Source: Pseudomonas sp. FP2335 (lineage in GTDB: Bacteria; Pseudomonadota; Gammaproteobacteria; Pseudomonadales; Pseudomonadaceae). From it: DNA of 64,000 bases. Where the stretch lies: assembly GCF_030687535.1 (NCBI RefSeq), contig NZ_CP117437.1, forward strand, positions 1,633,501 to 1,697,500, written 5' to 3'. The notes beneath the pieces were generated by a model that saw only the letters and a list, made by a program, of their open reading frames with translations, was not told the origin of the DNA and ran no database searches. Made by a program: the position numbers and the translations under genes. Shown here in pieces: positions 34,713-45,545 of the stretch (position 1 is the stretch's first letter; each line of letters opens with the position of its first letter).

Positions 34713-34740
34713 TGTGGGAGCGGGCAAGCCCGCTCTCACA
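34713..34740. repeat. Collapsed REP palindrome
   Basis: TGTGGGAGCGGGC is joined directly to GCCCGCTCTCACA through AA, so the two REP heads abut with no spacer. It lies between convergent genes and may act as a terminator hairpin. Confidence 0.75.
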
Positions 34741-34758
34741 TAGACCTGTTCCCACTGT

Positions 34759-35637
34759 TTAGTTCGGTGTTGTCTCAGCCTTGAGCTGCTCGCGAAACGC
34801 CTTGGGTGAAAACCCGACCCGTCGGCGAAACAGTCGGGAGAAGTTGGTCGGGTCGGAAAAACCCAGCACTTCCGACATTTCATTGATGGTCATGCTGGTG
34901 TAGGTCAGCAGGCGTTTGGCCTCCAGCAACTGGCGGTCATGCATGATCTGCAATGCCGGTTGCCCGCCCAGTTCCCGACACGTCCCATTCAGGTGTGAGA
35001 CCGAGATACCCAACTTGTGGGCCAAGTCCTCAATCTTTGGATGTTCGCGGTAATGCTGCTCGACCAGTTGGGTAAAGCGCCGAAAGTACTCGCGCCCGCG
35101 CGGCGCGCGCGGATGGCGACGCTGAATCGCCTGGCGGCTGATCCACACCAGCAGCACGCTGACCAGGGCGTGCATCATCATGTCCCGTGACGGTTGTTCG
35201 TCGGCGTATTCGTCCTGCAGGCGGGCGAACTGGCTGTTGAGATAGCCACTGTCCTTGCCCGCCGGGTAACTGCCCAGCGCCTGCAAACCGTCCATCGTGC
35301 CGCCCAGTTGCGTCTGCAAGTGATTGACCAGTGGCGCCGCCAGTGTCACCACATAACCCTCGACATCCTCGGCAAACCGGAACCCGTGCACACACAGCGG
35401 CGGCAGCACCTGCAATGTCGCTTCGTTGAGGGTACTGCGCAGGCCTTCGATTTCCAGTTGTGCCTGGCCTTTGTGCACGTACAGCAATTGGCACAGATCC
35501 GCGTGCCGGTGGGGCTGGATTTCCCACTGGTATTCCCGGCTGCGTCGGGAAATGGTTTCGCAGTGCAACAAATCGGGGGTCGGCCATTGCTGGTTTTCCC
35601 CGTAAAGCTTGAAGACCGGAATCGCGGTTTTGGTCAT
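34759..35637 (-). CDS. pobR: AraC-type regulator PobR
   Basis: A 292-residue AraC/XylS activator. It has an N-terminal cupin-like effector domain (QPHRHADLCQLLYVHKGQ) and a C-terminal double HTH (about 185-285, LAHKLGISVSHLNGTCRELG and EVLGFSDPTNFSRLFRRRVG). It is divergent from pobA, which is the standard layout for 4-hydroxybenzoate-responsive PobR of this AraC type in Pseudomonas. The 180-base gap at 35638-35817 should hold its operator. Confidence 0.9.
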   Translation of the reverse strand: MTKTAIPVFKLYGENQQWPTPDLLHCETISRRSREYQWEIQPHRHADLCQLLYVHKGQAQLEIEGLRSTLNEATLQVLPPLCVHGFRFAEDVEGYVVTLAAPLVNHLQTQLGGTMDGLQALGSYPAGKDSGYLNSQFARLQDEYADEQPSRDMMMHALVSVLLVWISRQAIQRRHPRAPRGREYFRRFTQLVEQHYREHPKIEDLAHKLGISVSHLNGTCRELGGQPALQIMHDRQLLEAKRLLTYTSMTINEMSEVLGFSDPTNFSRLFRRRVGFSPKAFREQLKAETTPN

Positions 35638-35673
35638 GGTTTCAATCCGACACTCAGGACAGTGGTGCGGTAA

Positions 35674-37011
<1,338 letters not shown>

Positions 37012-37037
37012 CCCCCCTGCAACGCCTGTAGGTGGTT

Positions 37038-37877
37038 TCAGGGGCTGTAGTAACCCACTGCGACCATGTAATGCCCGCTCTTGCGCAAGTACGCATGCTT
37101 GTTCTCGACCTTGCCGGTCACCGGGTTTTTCCAGCGGTACTTGTACTCACCCTGGTCCTGCTCGGCCATCAGCTTGAGGATCGGCTCGCCCACCGGCTTG
37201 CCGTCCGGGTCCTTGATCTTGCCGAAGTCGGTGTTGATCAACCGCAGGGTGGTGCCGTGGGCCACGTAGCGCTCGGTATTGAGGTCGACCACAAACACGT
37301 ACAGGTCATCCTGCAGGAAGCCGCCTTGCAACGAATTGATCGCTTTCAGTGTGCCGGCTTCGTCCTTGACCAGTGCGTTCACGGCCTTGTTGCGCAGGGC
37401 ACGCGCCTGTTCCGGAGTGGCCCGTGGCAGGTAGTAGCCGACCGCGAGGATGCGCTCGCCGACGCGCTGATAGAACACATGCTTGTGTTCCACTTTGCCG
37501 TCGTTCCAGTTCTGCCAGCGATAGTCGGCCTGCTGGATGCCTTGGCTTTCGGGCACGTTGAGGGCGTCCTTGAACGATTGGCGCAGCTCGGGCCCAAGCA
37601 CCTCACTGACATCACGGCCGATCAAGGCGGAGGAGGGGCCGCCGCTGGCCAGCAGCACGCCTTTGGTGTCGAGCACGAACACGTAGCGGTCCTTGTCGAT
37701 GAATTCGCCTTGGCGGCTGAACGCGGCGAAGGCCTTGTCACCGTTGCTCTGGTAATACGCCAAGGCTTTTTCCAGCAGTGCCTTGGCGGCTTGAGCGTCC
37801 TCGTCCTGAGTCGTTGCAGCGTGCACCTGGCTGAAACACAACAACAGCAGCCAGGTGATGTGGCGCAGTGCATTCAT
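37038..37877 (-). CDS. Secreted double-Cache domain protein
   Basis: A 279-residue exported protein with a signal peptide (about 1-20, ending SQVHA) and two repeats of the Cache ligand-binding fold. The repeats end alike: YRWQNWNDGKVEHKHVFYQ ... AVGYYLP near residue 150 and YRWKNPVTGKVENKHAYLR ... AVGYYSP at the C-terminus. No membrane anchor, HAMP or signalling domain follows, so it is a free periplasmic sensor or binding protein. The ATG at 37877 is preceded by GAGGAACG. It converges on pobA. Confidence 0.85.
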   Translation of the reverse strand: MNALRHITWLLLLCFSQVHAATTQDEDAQAAKALLEKALAYYQSNGDKAFAAFSRQGEFIDKDRYVFVLDTKGVLLASGGPSSALIGRDVSEVLGPELRQSFKDALNVPESQGIQQADYRWQNWNDGKVEHKHVFYQRVGERILAVGYYLPRATPEQARALRNKAVNALVKDEAGTLKAINSLQGGFLQDDLYVFVVDLNTERYVAHGTTLRLINTDFGKIKDPDGKPVGEPILKLMAEQDQGEYKYRWKNPVTGKVENKHAYLRKSGHYMVAVGYYSP

Positions 37878-38181
37878 GGTCCGTTCCTCGTTCTTGTTGA
37901 TGTGCCAAGAGCGTAGACGGCTGTAGTCCAAGGCGTCGAATGTTTAGCCAAGTTGCACCCAAACTCCGCCAAGCCTGAATTTATTCACCTATGCCGGCGT
38001 GTGACGCTGCCGGGCATCGACCTCACTGTGATCGCCCATGGACGGTTCCGCCGATACGCTCCCCGAGCTGGCTTTCTGGGCACTGTTCCACTGCCGGCAC
38101 GCACGCCCACCAGACGCCTTTCTTCTACGTTGATCCACCCCCTGTAGGGCGTGCTCCTGCGCGCCTGTCCGACACAAACGT
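37878..38181. other. Divergent gap between Cache protein and glutamine-synthetase-like genes
   Basis: A 304-base region without a credible gene. A 64-codon frame at 37953-38147 has no ribosome site or homology. Promoters for both flanking genes must be here, but no clear hexamer pair stands out. Confidence 0.4.
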
Positions 38182-39564
38182 ATGAGAATGCCCATGAGCG
38201 ATTTCGCCTGCCTGCACGAAGCCCAGACCTTTCTGGACCAGCACCCGGACATCGAGATGTTCGAACTGTTTATCCTCGACAACAATGGCGTGCCACGTGG
38301 CAAGCTCCTGCACCGCGATGAACTGCTGGCGGTGTACGCCAGCGGCCGGCCGCTGCCCAGCACCATCCTCGGCCTGACCATCAATGGCGACGACGTAGAG
38401 GACTCCGGGCTGGTCTGGGACGTGGGCGATATTGACTGTCGCGCCTACCCCCTCAGCGGCAGCCTGCAGCGCATGCCATGGCGGTTGATCCCGACGGCGG
38501 CGGTGCAAGTCAGCATGCACCCAAGCGAAGGCCTGCCCGCCACGGTGGCCGATCCCCGGCACTTGCTGGCCAGGGTGATCGACGGGCTCAAGGCCGACGG
38601 TTATTACCCGGTGATGGCGGCGGAGCTGGAGTTCTACCTGCTGGACCAGCAACCCGACAGCCATGGCCGCCCGCAACCGGCACGGGACATGGACGGCGGC
38701 CGCCCACGTTCGACCCATGTCTACGGCCTGCGCGAGCTGGAACAGATCGAACCGTTTCTCGCCGACCTCTATAGCGCCTGCAAATTGCAAGGCATCCCGG
38801 CACGTACGGCGATCTCCGAATACGCCCCGGGCCAAGTCGAGATCACCCTGGAGCACCGCGCCGACGCCCTGCAAGCGATGGATGAGGCGGTGCGCTACAA
38901 GCGCCTGGTCAAGGGCGTGGCGCACAAGCACGGGATGACCGCCTGCTTCATGGCCAAGCCGTTCGACGACCTCGCCGGCACCGGCATGCACATGCACGTC
39001 AGCCTGGCAGACGCAGCGGGCAACAACCTGTTCGCCAGTGAGGCTGCCGACGGCACGCCGCTGCTGCGCCAGGCGGTGGGCGGCATGCTCAGTACTTTGC
39101 TCGATTCGCTGCTGCTGTTTTGCCCCAACGCCAACTCCTACCGGCGTTTCCAGAGCAACAGCTATGCGCCACTGGCCGCCACCTGGGGGGTCGACAACCG
39201 CACCGTCAGCCTGCGTGTACCTGGTGGCCCGGCCCCATCCCGGCACATCGAACACCGCATCTGCGGTGCCGACGCCAACCCCTACCTGGCTGCTGCTGCG
39301 ATCCTGGCCGGCATCCATCGAGGTATCCGCGAACAACGCGACCCCGGCGCGCCGGTGGAAGGCAATGGCTATGCCCAGGCCAAGGAGTTGCTGCCCACTG
39401 ACTGGCTGACCACCCTGCGTGCGCTGGAAGGCTCAAGCTGGGCGCGAGAAGCGTTTGGCCGTGAGTTCCTCGGCGTGTACCTGGCGGTAAAACGTGCGGA
39501 ATACCGCCAGTTCATGGGCGAGGTCGGCGCGCAGGATTGGCGCTGGTATCTGCATCAGGCCTGA
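38182..39564 (+). CDS. Glutamine synthetase-family ligase (PuuA-like)
   Basis: A 460-residue member of the glutamine-synthetase superfamily: beta-grasp domain (ELFILDNNGVPRGKLL) and ATP-grasp-like catalytic domain with AAELEFYLLD, FMAKPFDDLAGTGMHMHVSL and YRRFQSNSYAPLAATWGVDN. The DNRTVSLRVPGG segment replaces the NRSA motif of true GlnA, and there is no adenylylation site of GlnA type, so it is probably a gamma-glutamyl-polyamine or -amine synthetase. Three in-frame ATGs occur at 38182, 38188 and 38194; none has a clear ribosome site. Confidence 0.85.
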   Translation: MRMPMSDFACLHEAQTFLDQHPDIEMFELFILDNNGVPRGKLLHRDELLAVYASGRPLPSTILGLTINGDDVEDSGLVWDVGDIDCRAYPLSGSLQRMPWRLIPTAAVQVSMHPSEGLPATVADPRHLLARVIDGLKADGYYPVMAAELEFYLLDQQPDSHGRPQPARDMDGGRPRSTHVYGLRELEQIEPFLADLYSACKLQGIPARTAISEYAPGQVEITLEHRADALQAMDEAVRYKRLVKGVAHKHGMTACFMAKPFDDLAGTGMHMHVSLADAAGNNLFASEAADGTPLLRQAVGGMLSTLLDSLLLFCPNANSYRRFQSNSYAPLAATWGVDNRTVSLRVPGGPAPSRHIEHRICGADANPYLAAAAILAGIHRGIREQRDPGAPVEGNGYAQAKELLPTDWLTTLRALEGSSWAREAFGREFLGVYLAVKRAEYRQFMGEVGAQDWRWYLHQA

Positions 39565-39665
39565 ACAAGTCGACGGTAGTGATGGTTTCAACCTTTTTTT
39601 CACGTTGCAGTGGTTAAGCTGCGAATCAAGGTCGTTCACTCCCGTTTCACTTACATGAGCTCGCG

Positions 39666-40262
39666 ATGTCGCCACAACCTCCATCCTCCATCGAGATCGA
39701 ATTCGCCGAGCGCTGTGGCCGTGAGCACGCGCGGGTCTGCGGCGATACGCGTCCGCCCGGGCTGCTGCAGCGCCTGGCGGCCTGGCGTGTGCAGCGGCTG
39801 GTGCGCCATGCACTGAACGCGGCGGGCGAGCCGGGGCTGATTCTGGATCTGGCGTGTGGTTCGGGGCGCTTCTGGCCGGTGTTGGCCGAGCACGTCAACC
39901 GCGTGATCCTGGCCTCGGATAATTCCCAGGACATGCTCGACCACGCCCGCGGTCATCACCCGGCATTGCTCAAGCGGATCAAGACGTTCCAGGGCTCGGC
40001 GTTTTCCATCGGCCTGTCCGCGAACGCGGTGGACTGCATTTTCTGCCTGGAGCTGTTTCGGCATGTCCCCGGCAGTGACGGGCGCCTGGCGCTGCTGCGC
40101 GAGTTTTACCGGGTCAGTCGCGACACGGTGATTGTTTCGGTCAATTCGGCGGTGGCGGTGGAGCCGGAGTTTCGCCAGGCCGGTTTCGAGGTGCTCAACC
40201 ACCAGGAATTCGTGCCGGGCTCCAAGCTGTGGCGGGTCTACGTGCTGCGTAAGGCAGGATAA
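39666..40262 (+). CDS. Class I SAM-dependent methyltransferase
   Basis: A 198-residue methyltransferase with motif I LILDLACGSGRFWPVL (about residues 58-73), the acidic post-I residue in VILASDNSQDM and motif IV around VDCIFCLELFRHV. The acceptor is unknown. It precedes rnd by 121 bases in the same direction. Confidence 0.85.
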   Translation: MSPQPPSSIEIEFAERCGREHARVCGDTRPPGLLQRLAAWRVQRLVRHALNAAGEPGLILDLACGSGRFWPVLAEHVNRVILASDNSQDMLDHARGHHPALLKRIKTFQGSAFSIGLSANAVDCIFCLELFRHVPGSDGRLALLREFYRVSRDTVIVSVNSAVAVEPEFRQAGFEVLNHQEFVPGSKLWRVYVLRKAG

Positions 40263-40383
40263 CTCCCGTTCATCGGACTATTCTTTATCTCTTGTGGGAG
40301 TTTTCGTGTGGCGCACGCACTGCGGATGCTCGCAATGCCCTTTCGCGATATATACTGCGCGCCATTCTTCAAGGGAGAGCCGT

Positions 40384-41517
40384 GTGGCCATCGATATTCA
40401 CTGGATCTGCGACAACGATAGCCTCGGCCAGCATTGCGCCGAATGGCAGCAGTTGCCATTCGTCGCCCTCGACACCGAATTCATGCGGGTCGACACCTTT
40501 TATCCCATCGCCGGGCTGATCCAGATTGGTGATGGCGTACGCGCTTACCTGATCGATCCCCTGACCATCGACAACTGGCAACCCTTGGCCGCCTTGCTGG
40601 AAAACCCGGCGGTGATCAAGGTGGTGCACGCGTGCAGCGAAGACCTCGAAGTGCTGCTGCGCCTGACCGGCAGCCTGCCGGTGCCGTTGTTCGATACGCA
40701 ATTGGCGGCCGCTTACCTGAACCTCGGTTTCTCCATGGGCTATTCGCGCCTGGTGCAGGCCGTGCTGGACATTGAGCTGCCCAAGGGCGAAACCCGCTCG
40801 GACTGGCTGCAGCGGCCGTTGTCCGAGACGCAGATCAGCTACGCCGCCGAAGACGCGTTGCACTTGGCGCAGGTCTACATCCGCCTGCGTCCGCAGCTGT
40901 CCGACGACAAATACGCCTGGGTATTGGACGACGGCGCCGAGCTGGTGGCCAACCTGCGCCGCGAAGTCGACCCCTACGAGGTGTACCGCGACGCCAAGCT
41001 GGCGTGGAAACTGTCCCGCGCGCAACTCGCGGTATTACGTGAGCTGTGCGCCTGGCGCGAACAGCAGGCGCGTGCCCGCGACCTGCCGCGCAACCGCATT
41101 ATTCGCGAACACTCGCTGTGGCCCCTGGCCAAGACCCAGCCGGATAACCTCGCCGCCCTGGGCAAGATCGAAGACATGCACCCGCGCACCGTGCGTCAGG
41201 ATGGCCAGTTCCTGCTGGACCTGATCAAACGTGCCGGCAGTGTGCCCGCTGACCAGTGGCCGCCCGCCGTCGCCGAGCCCTTGCCGGTGGACGCCGCCGC
41301 GCTGATCAAGCAACTGCGTGCCCTGGGCCAGGCCGAAGCCGAACGCCTGAACATGGCGCCGGAACTGATGCTGCGCAAGAAAACCCTCGAAGCCCTGGTC
41401 AAAAGTGGCTACCCCGATGGGCCTTACCAATTGCCAGACTCGCTGCGTGGCTGGCGCCGCGAGTTGATGGGCCAGGCGCTGCTCGACAGCCTGGCCACTG
41501 CCGGAGAACAGCCTTGA
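40384..41517 (+). CDS. rnd: Ribonuclease D
   Basis: A 377-residue 3'-5' exoribonuclease that trims tRNA and other small RNAs. The DEDDy active site is visible: Asp and Glu in [10 protein letters not shown], Asp in [10 protein letters not shown], Tyr and Asp in [14 protein letters not shown] domains follow from about 210. The start is a GTG at 40384 behind GGGAGAG; the frame is open further upstream but that part overlaps the methyltransferase gene in another frame. It overlaps ycgL by 4 bases. Confidence 0.96.
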   Translation: MAIDIHWICDNDSLGQHCAEWQQLPFVALDTEFMRVDTFYPIAGLIQIGDGVRAYLIDPLTIDNWQPLAALLENPAVIKVVHACSEDLEVLLRLTGSLPVPLFDTQLAAAYLNLGFSMGYSRLVQAVLDIELPKGETRSDWLQRPLSETQISYAAEDALHLAQVYIRLRPQLSDDKYAWVLDDGAELVANLRREVDPYEVYRDAKLAWKLSRAQLAVLRELCAWREQQARARDLPRNRIIREHSLWPLAKTQPDNLAALGKIEDMHPRTVRQDGQFLLDLIKRAGSVPADQWPPAVAEPLPVDAAALIKQLRALGQAEAERLNMAPELMLRKKTLEALVKSGYPDGPYQLPDSLRGWRRELMGQALLDSLATAGEQP

Positions 41518-41807
41518 AACGTATTTGCTCCATCTACCGCAGCCCCAAACGCGCCGGCATGTACCTTTACGTGCTTAAAAGCGATGTGCTGGAACGTGTG
41601 CCCGAAGGCCTGCTCGCGGTGTTCGGCAAGCCGGTGCACGCGTTCAACCTGGTGCTGACGCCCGAGCGCAAGCTGCAACAGGAAGACATCGCCCAGGTCC
41701 TGGAAAACCTCGACAAGCAGGGCTACCACCTGCAAATGCCGCCGCCCGAGGACGAGTACATCGAGCACTTGCCCGAAGAACTGCTGCGCCGTAACGACCC
41801 GATGTGA
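41514..41807 (+). CDS. YcgL domain protein
   Basis: A 97-residue YcgL-family protein ([20 protein letters not shown], ending [10 protein letters not shown]) of unknown function that is regularly encoded after rnd. The start is a TTG at 41514 that overlaps the rnd stop (TTGA), so translation is coupled. The first ATG in frame would delete the conserved N-terminal strand. Confidence 0.92.
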   Translation: MKRICSIYRSPKRAGMYLYVLKSDVLERVPEGLLAVFGKPVHAFNLVLTPERKLQQEDIAQVLENLDKQGYHLQMPPPEDEYIEHLPEELLRRNDPM

Positions 41808-41814
41808 TCGGTCA

Positions 41815-41838
41815 GTGCCCCCTTCCGGGCACATTTTT
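41815..41838 (+). terminator. Terminator after ycgL
   Basis: GTGCCC (41815-41820) pairs with GGGCAC (41827-41832) over the loop CCTTCC, followed by ATTTTT. Confidence 0.75.
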
Positions 41839-41914
41839 CAATGCAATCGTATTGGTGGGCGGTGGCCGTAAGGATGCGGGCGGCCGTCTGCACTGTTTTT
41901 GAAAGGTTTTAAGC

Positions 41915-42847
41915 ATGCGTGTTCTGATTGCTGAACAGGATCACCCGCTCTACGCCCAATTGCTGGGCGAAGCGGCACCGGACCTTGAGGTGTTGACCAG
42001 CGGCGACTCGGCCGAATTGTCCCGCCTGGCCGCCGATTGCCCGGTATGGCTGGGCCAGCCCGATCTACTGGCCACCCTGTTGCGCCAAGGCCATCAACCG
42101 CAGTGGCTGCAATCGACCTGGGCCGGCATCACGCCGCTGCTGGCCGACGGCCTGACCCGCGACTATCGCCTGACCCGCGCAGTGGGCATTTATGGCCAGG
42201 TCATGGCTGAGTTTGTCCTCACCTACATGCTCGGCCATGAGCGCGAAGTACTGGCGCGCTTGGTCAGCCAAGTGGAACGCAAGTGGGACAGTCGCACGGG
42301 CCAGAGCCTGGCGGGGCGCAAGGTGCTGATCGTCGGTACCGGCGACATCGGCCAGAGCGTTGCGCAGTTCCTGGTGCCGTTTGGCGTCAAGCTGTACGGC
42401 ATTGCCAGCACTGCGCGCGAGCAGGCGCCGTTTATCGAAGTGGCCGGTCTTGATCAGTTGGGCCGCTTGGTGGGCGAGGTGGACTATGTGATCAACCTGC
42501 TGCCGAACACGCCGAGCACCCATGATTTGTACGACGCGGCGCTGTTCAAGCAATTCAAGCCGACAGGTTTGTTTATCAACGTTGGGCGCGGTGTGGCCGT
42601 GGTCGATGCCGACTTGGTCGAAGCGCTGAAGGAAGGGCACTTGGCTGGCGCGGTGATCGACGTGTGCCGCCAGGAACCATTGCCGCAACGCCACCCGTTC
42701 TGGACCGCCTGGGGGCTGTTGCTGACCGGGCACAGCTCGGCGCCGACGTCACCGCAGTTGATGGTGGAGTTGTTCTTGCAGAACGTGCGGGCGTATCAAG
42801 CCAAGCAAGCGTTGCGCGGCGAAGTGGATTTCGCCCGCGGCTACTGA
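41915..42847 (+). CDS. D-2-hydroxyacid dehydrogenase (GhrA-like)
   Basis: A 310-residue NAD(P)-dependent reductase of the glyoxylate/hydroxypyruvate type. The nucleotide motif is VLIVGTGDIGQSVAQFL. The catalytic Arg lies in INVGRGVAVVD, the Glu in VCRQEPLP, and the His in HPFWTAWG. It reduces 2-oxoacids such as glyoxylate. The exact substrate is not shown. AAAGGTTTT precedes the ATG. Confidence 0.9.
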   Translation: MRVLIAEQDHPLYAQLLGEAAPDLEVLTSGDSAELSRLAADCPVWLGQPDLLATLLRQGHQPQWLQSTWAGITPLLADGLTRDYRLTRAVGIYGQVMAEFVLTYMLGHEREVLARLVSQVERKWDSRTGQSLAGRKVLIVGTGDIGQSVAQFLVPFGVKLYGIASTAREQAPFIEVAGLDQLGRLVGEVDYVINLLPNTPSTHDLYDAALFKQFKPTGLFINVGRGVAVVDADLVEALKEGHLAGAVIDVCRQEPLPQRHPFWTAWGLLLTGHSSAPTSPQLMVELFLQNVRAYQAKQALRGEVDFARGY

Positions 42848-42865
42848 CACCACGCAGTAAAAAAT

Positions 42866-42953
42866 GTGGGAGCGGGCTTGCTCGCGAATGCGGTGTGTCA
42901 GTCGCCTGATGAGTTGGCTGACCCACCGCCTTCGCGAGCAAGCCCGCTCCCAC
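42866..42953. repeat. REPIN
   Basis: GTGGGAGCGGGCTTGCTCG at the left and CGAGCAAGCCCGCTCCCAC at the right enclose GAATGCGGTGTGTCAG... and ...CTGACCCACCGCCTTCG. It lies between convergent genes. Confidence 0.92.
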
Positions 42954-42977
42954 ACAAGCCTGCTTATTGCGTCAGCT

Positions 42978-43562
42978 TCAGAGGCTGAAATCGCCTTCGG
43001 AAACCAGCTCGCTCAACGGTCGACGTGGGCTCGGCACTTCACGGCCTTGCAGGTATTCCGGCAAGGTCGATTTGTCGCCCAACTTGCCCACCGCCACGGC
43101 GGCATGCAGCGCATAACCTTCTGGAATCTTCAGCTCTTTGCGCGTCAGCTCCTGATCGAAACCGGCCATACCGTGGGTGTGCCAGCCGCTGAGGCTGGCT
43201 TGCAACGCCAGGTGGCCCCAGGCCGAACCGGTGTCGAAGGTGTGCCACAGCGCTGGGGTTTCTTCGCTGGCGCCGGGGGCGGTGAAGTCGGTCTTCGAGG
43301 CAATGATCACCAGCGCCGAGGCGTGTTGCGCCCAACCACGGTTGAACTCATTCAGCAGGCCGAGGAAACGTTCCCAGTCCGGCGTATCGCGGCGTGCGTA
43401 GAGAAAACGCCATGGCTGCGAGTTATAGGCCGATGGCGCCCAGCGCGCAGCTTCGAAAAAGCTCAGCAGGGTTTCCTGTGGGATGCTCTCGCCGGTAAAG
43501 GCGCGGGGCGACCAGCGGTCGGTGAACTGGGGGTGGATCGGGTAATCGGCAACACGTGTCAT
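42978..43562 (-). CDS. Nitroreductase-family flavoprotein
   Basis: A 194-residue FMN-dependent nitroreductase-like protein. Typical parts are RWSPRAFTGESIP (phosphate binding), FFEAARWAPSAYNSQPWRFL and the C-terminal AAVAVGKLGDKSTLPEY. The natural substrate (quinones, nitro compounds or an enoyl group) is unknown. Confidence 0.88.
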   Translation of the reverse strand: MTRVADYPIHPQFTDRWSPRAFTGESIPQETLLSFFEAARWAPSAYNSQPWRFLYARRDTPDWERFLGLLNEFNRGWAQHASALVIIASKTDFTAPGASEETPALWHTFDTGSAWGHLALQASLSGWHTHGMAGFDQELTRKELKIPEGYALHAAVAVGKLGDKSTLPEYLQGREVPSPRRPLSELVSEGDFSL

Positions 43563-43715
43563 GGGCGGTTCCTGAGGGTCAATTCGGCGTTCAAAGCTAC
43601 TGCGCGGTCACTAGACTGACAAGTGTTGTTACACCGCCAGTCGTAAGCGCTTGGTTCCCGAGGGCTTGGGCACTAGACTGGCGGCCTTTTCACCTACCGA
43701 TACTGATGTAGAGCC

Positions 43716-44165
43716 ATGGCCGCCAAAGTCGAACCTTTCTGGATACGCAAAACCCTTGAACACCTCGATCAGGAGGAGTGGGAGTCGTTGTGCGACGGCT
43801 GTGGCCTGTGCTGCCTGCAAAAGCTTGAGGACGAAGACGACAACAGCGTCTATTACACGCGCATCGCCTGCAAACTGCTCGACCTGAAAACCTGCCAGTG
43901 CACCGACTACCCCAACCGCCGCGACTCGGTGCCCGATTGCATCCAGCTCACGCCCGGGCAGGCCGACCAGTTCAAATGGCTGCCGCCGACCTGCGGCTAC
44001 CGCCTGGTCAGCGAGCGCAAGGATCTGCCGCTGTGGCACCACCTGGTCTGCGGCGACCGTGACGCGGTGCACCACGAACGTATTTCCCAGTCCGGGCGCA
44101 TGCTCGCCGAAGGCAGCGTGCCCGAAGACGACTGGGAGGATTACCTGATCTTCCGCGCAGGCTGA
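43716..44165 (+). CDS. YcgN family cysteine-cluster protein (UPF0260)
   Basis: A 149-residue protein of the YcgN/CxxCxxCC zinc- or iron-binding family: [12 protein letters not shown] near residue 27, then [11 protein letters not shown] and VPDCIQL, VCGDRD downstream. The cysteine pattern suggests metal binding; the function is unknown. The next gene starts 13 bases later. Confidence 0.92.
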   Translation: MAAKVEPFWIRKTLEHLDQEEWESLCDGCGLCCLQKLEDEDDNSVYYTRIACKLLDLKTCQCTDYPNRRDSVPDCIQLTPGQADQFKWLPPTCGYRLVSERKDLPLWHHLVCGDRDAVHHERISQSGRMLAEGSVPEDDWEDYLIFRAG

Positions 44166-44178
44166 TAAAGGAGTCGCT

Positions 44179-45399
44179 ATGACGATCGCAGCCAAGCTGG
44201 CCACCACCCTGGTGTTGCTGGCGCTGAGCGGGCCGGGGTGGTGCGCGAAGAAAGTCGATCTGGATTATCACGTCAAGTTGCTGCCCCAGAGCGATCAGGC
44301 CGAAGTGCGGGTGAGCCTGTCCCAGGGTTCGGCGGTGCGCAGCCTGGACTTTGACCTGGGCCGTGACGGCGACTACAGCGACTTCAAGGCCGACGGCCAA
44401 TGGCGCGTCAAAGGCCAGCGGGGTGTGTGGCAGCCCGGCGCCGACAAAGTCAGCCTGACCTACCGCGTACGCCTGAGCCATGCACGCAAGGCCGGGATCT
44501 ACGAAGCGCGCATGACCCCAGGCTGGGCGCTGTTTCGTGGCGAAGACCTGGTGCCCACTGCGCGGCTCGACCAGCAGGACGGCGTCGAGTTGGTCTCGCG
44601 CCTGACCTTCGAATTGCCCGCCGGCTGGAAAAGCGTCGAGACCGCCTGGCCGCGTATCGGCAAAAACAAATTCCGCATCGACAACGTCTCGCGCCTGTTC
44701 GACCGGCCCACCGGCTGGATGCTTGCCGGCACCCTTGGCAGCCGCCGCGTGCGCCTGGGCGAAACCGAGGTCACCGTGGCTTCGCCCAAGGGCCAGGCCA
44801 TGCGCCGCATGGATGTGCTGACGTTGCTGACGTTCGTCTGGCCGCAAGTGGAAGCGGCGTTCCCACGCCATCCAGCCAAGCTGCTGGTGGTCGGCGCCAG
44901 CGACCCGATGCGCCGCGGCGCGTTTGCCGCGCGCGATTCGATCTACCTCAACAGCCGCACGCCGCTGGTCAGCGAGAGCGGCAGCAGCCCGTTGATCCGC
45001 GAAGTGGTGCAGGCGATTGGGCGCTTCAATGATCACGACACCAGCGACTGGATCAGCGAAGGGTTGGCGGAGTACTACGCCATCGAACTGGTACGGCGTG
45101 CCGGGGGGATTACCGATGAGCGTTATCAGGCGATCCAGGCGCGGTTGGTGAAGGAGGGCAAGGACGTGACGTCGCTGCGCGGCGAGCATGTCAGCGGGGC
45201 GACGGTGTCGCGGGCGGTGGTGGTGTTGCAGGAGCTGGATCGCGAGATTCGGGTGAAGACCCACAACAAGCGCTCGCTGGATGACCTGGCCCAGGCGGTG
45301 ATGCGGGCCAACAGCATTACCACAGCGGAGTTTGTGCAGCTGGCTGAAAGCGTGATCGGCGAAGGGTCGGTAGTGCTGGACAGCAAATTACTGCGTTGA
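44179..45399 (+). CDS. Exported M61/M1-like protein with a degenerate zinc site
   Basis: A 406-residue protein with a signal peptide (about 1-22, ending GWCA). The layout is a beta-rich N-terminal half followed by an alpha-helical region, like gluzincin aminopeptidases of families M1/M61. Where HExxH is expected there is REVVQ (274-278), but the downstream segment DWISEGLAEYYAIELVRR with Glu294 is retained. It therefore looks like a peptidase fold that has lost catalysis. AAAGGAG precedes the ATG. It lies 13 bases after the YcgN gene and is probably cotranscribed. No function is known. Confidence 0.7.
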   Translation: MTIAAKLATTLVLLALSGPGWCAKKVDLDYHVKLLPQSDQAEVRVSLSQGSAVRSLDFDLGRDGDYSDFKADGQWRVKGQRGVWQPGADKVSLTYRVRLSHARKAGIYEARMTPGWALFRGEDLVPTARLDQQDGVELVSRLTFELPAGWKSVETAWPRIGKNKFRIDNVSRLFDRPTGWMLAGTLGSRRVRLGETEVTVASPKGQAMRRMDVLTLLTFVWPQVEAAFPRHPAKLLVVGASDPMRRGAFAARDSIYLNSRTPLVSESGSSPLIREVVQAIGRFNDHDTSDWISEGLAEYYAIELVRRAGGITDERYQAIQARLVKEGKDVTSLRGEHVSGATVSRAVVVLQELDREIRVKTHNKRSLDDLAQAVMRANSITTAEFVQLAESVIGEGSVVLDSKLLR

Positions 45400-45427
45400 C
45401 GCTGAACCCAATGTGGCAACGATCAAT

Positions 45428-45514
45428 GTGGGAGCTGGCTTGCCTGCGATAGCGGTCTATCTGTGCCAGTTGTATTGGCTGAACCACCGCTTTCGCGGGC
45501 AAGCCCGCTCCCAC
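45428..45514. repeat. REPIN, diverged left arm
   Basis: GTGGGAGCTGGCTTGCCTGCG at the left pairs with CGCGGGCAAGCCCGCTCCCAC at the right. Mismatches in the left arm (CTGG for CGGG, CCTGCGA for CTCGCGA) mark it as an older copy. Confidence 0.85.
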
Positions 45515-45545
45515 AATTGGATCTCCAACATCTGATAGATCGTGT

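Noticed and set aside
37953..38147. 64-codon frame in the Cache/glutamine-synthetase gap
   Set aside because: No ribosome site, no homology, and it would occupy the needed promoter space.
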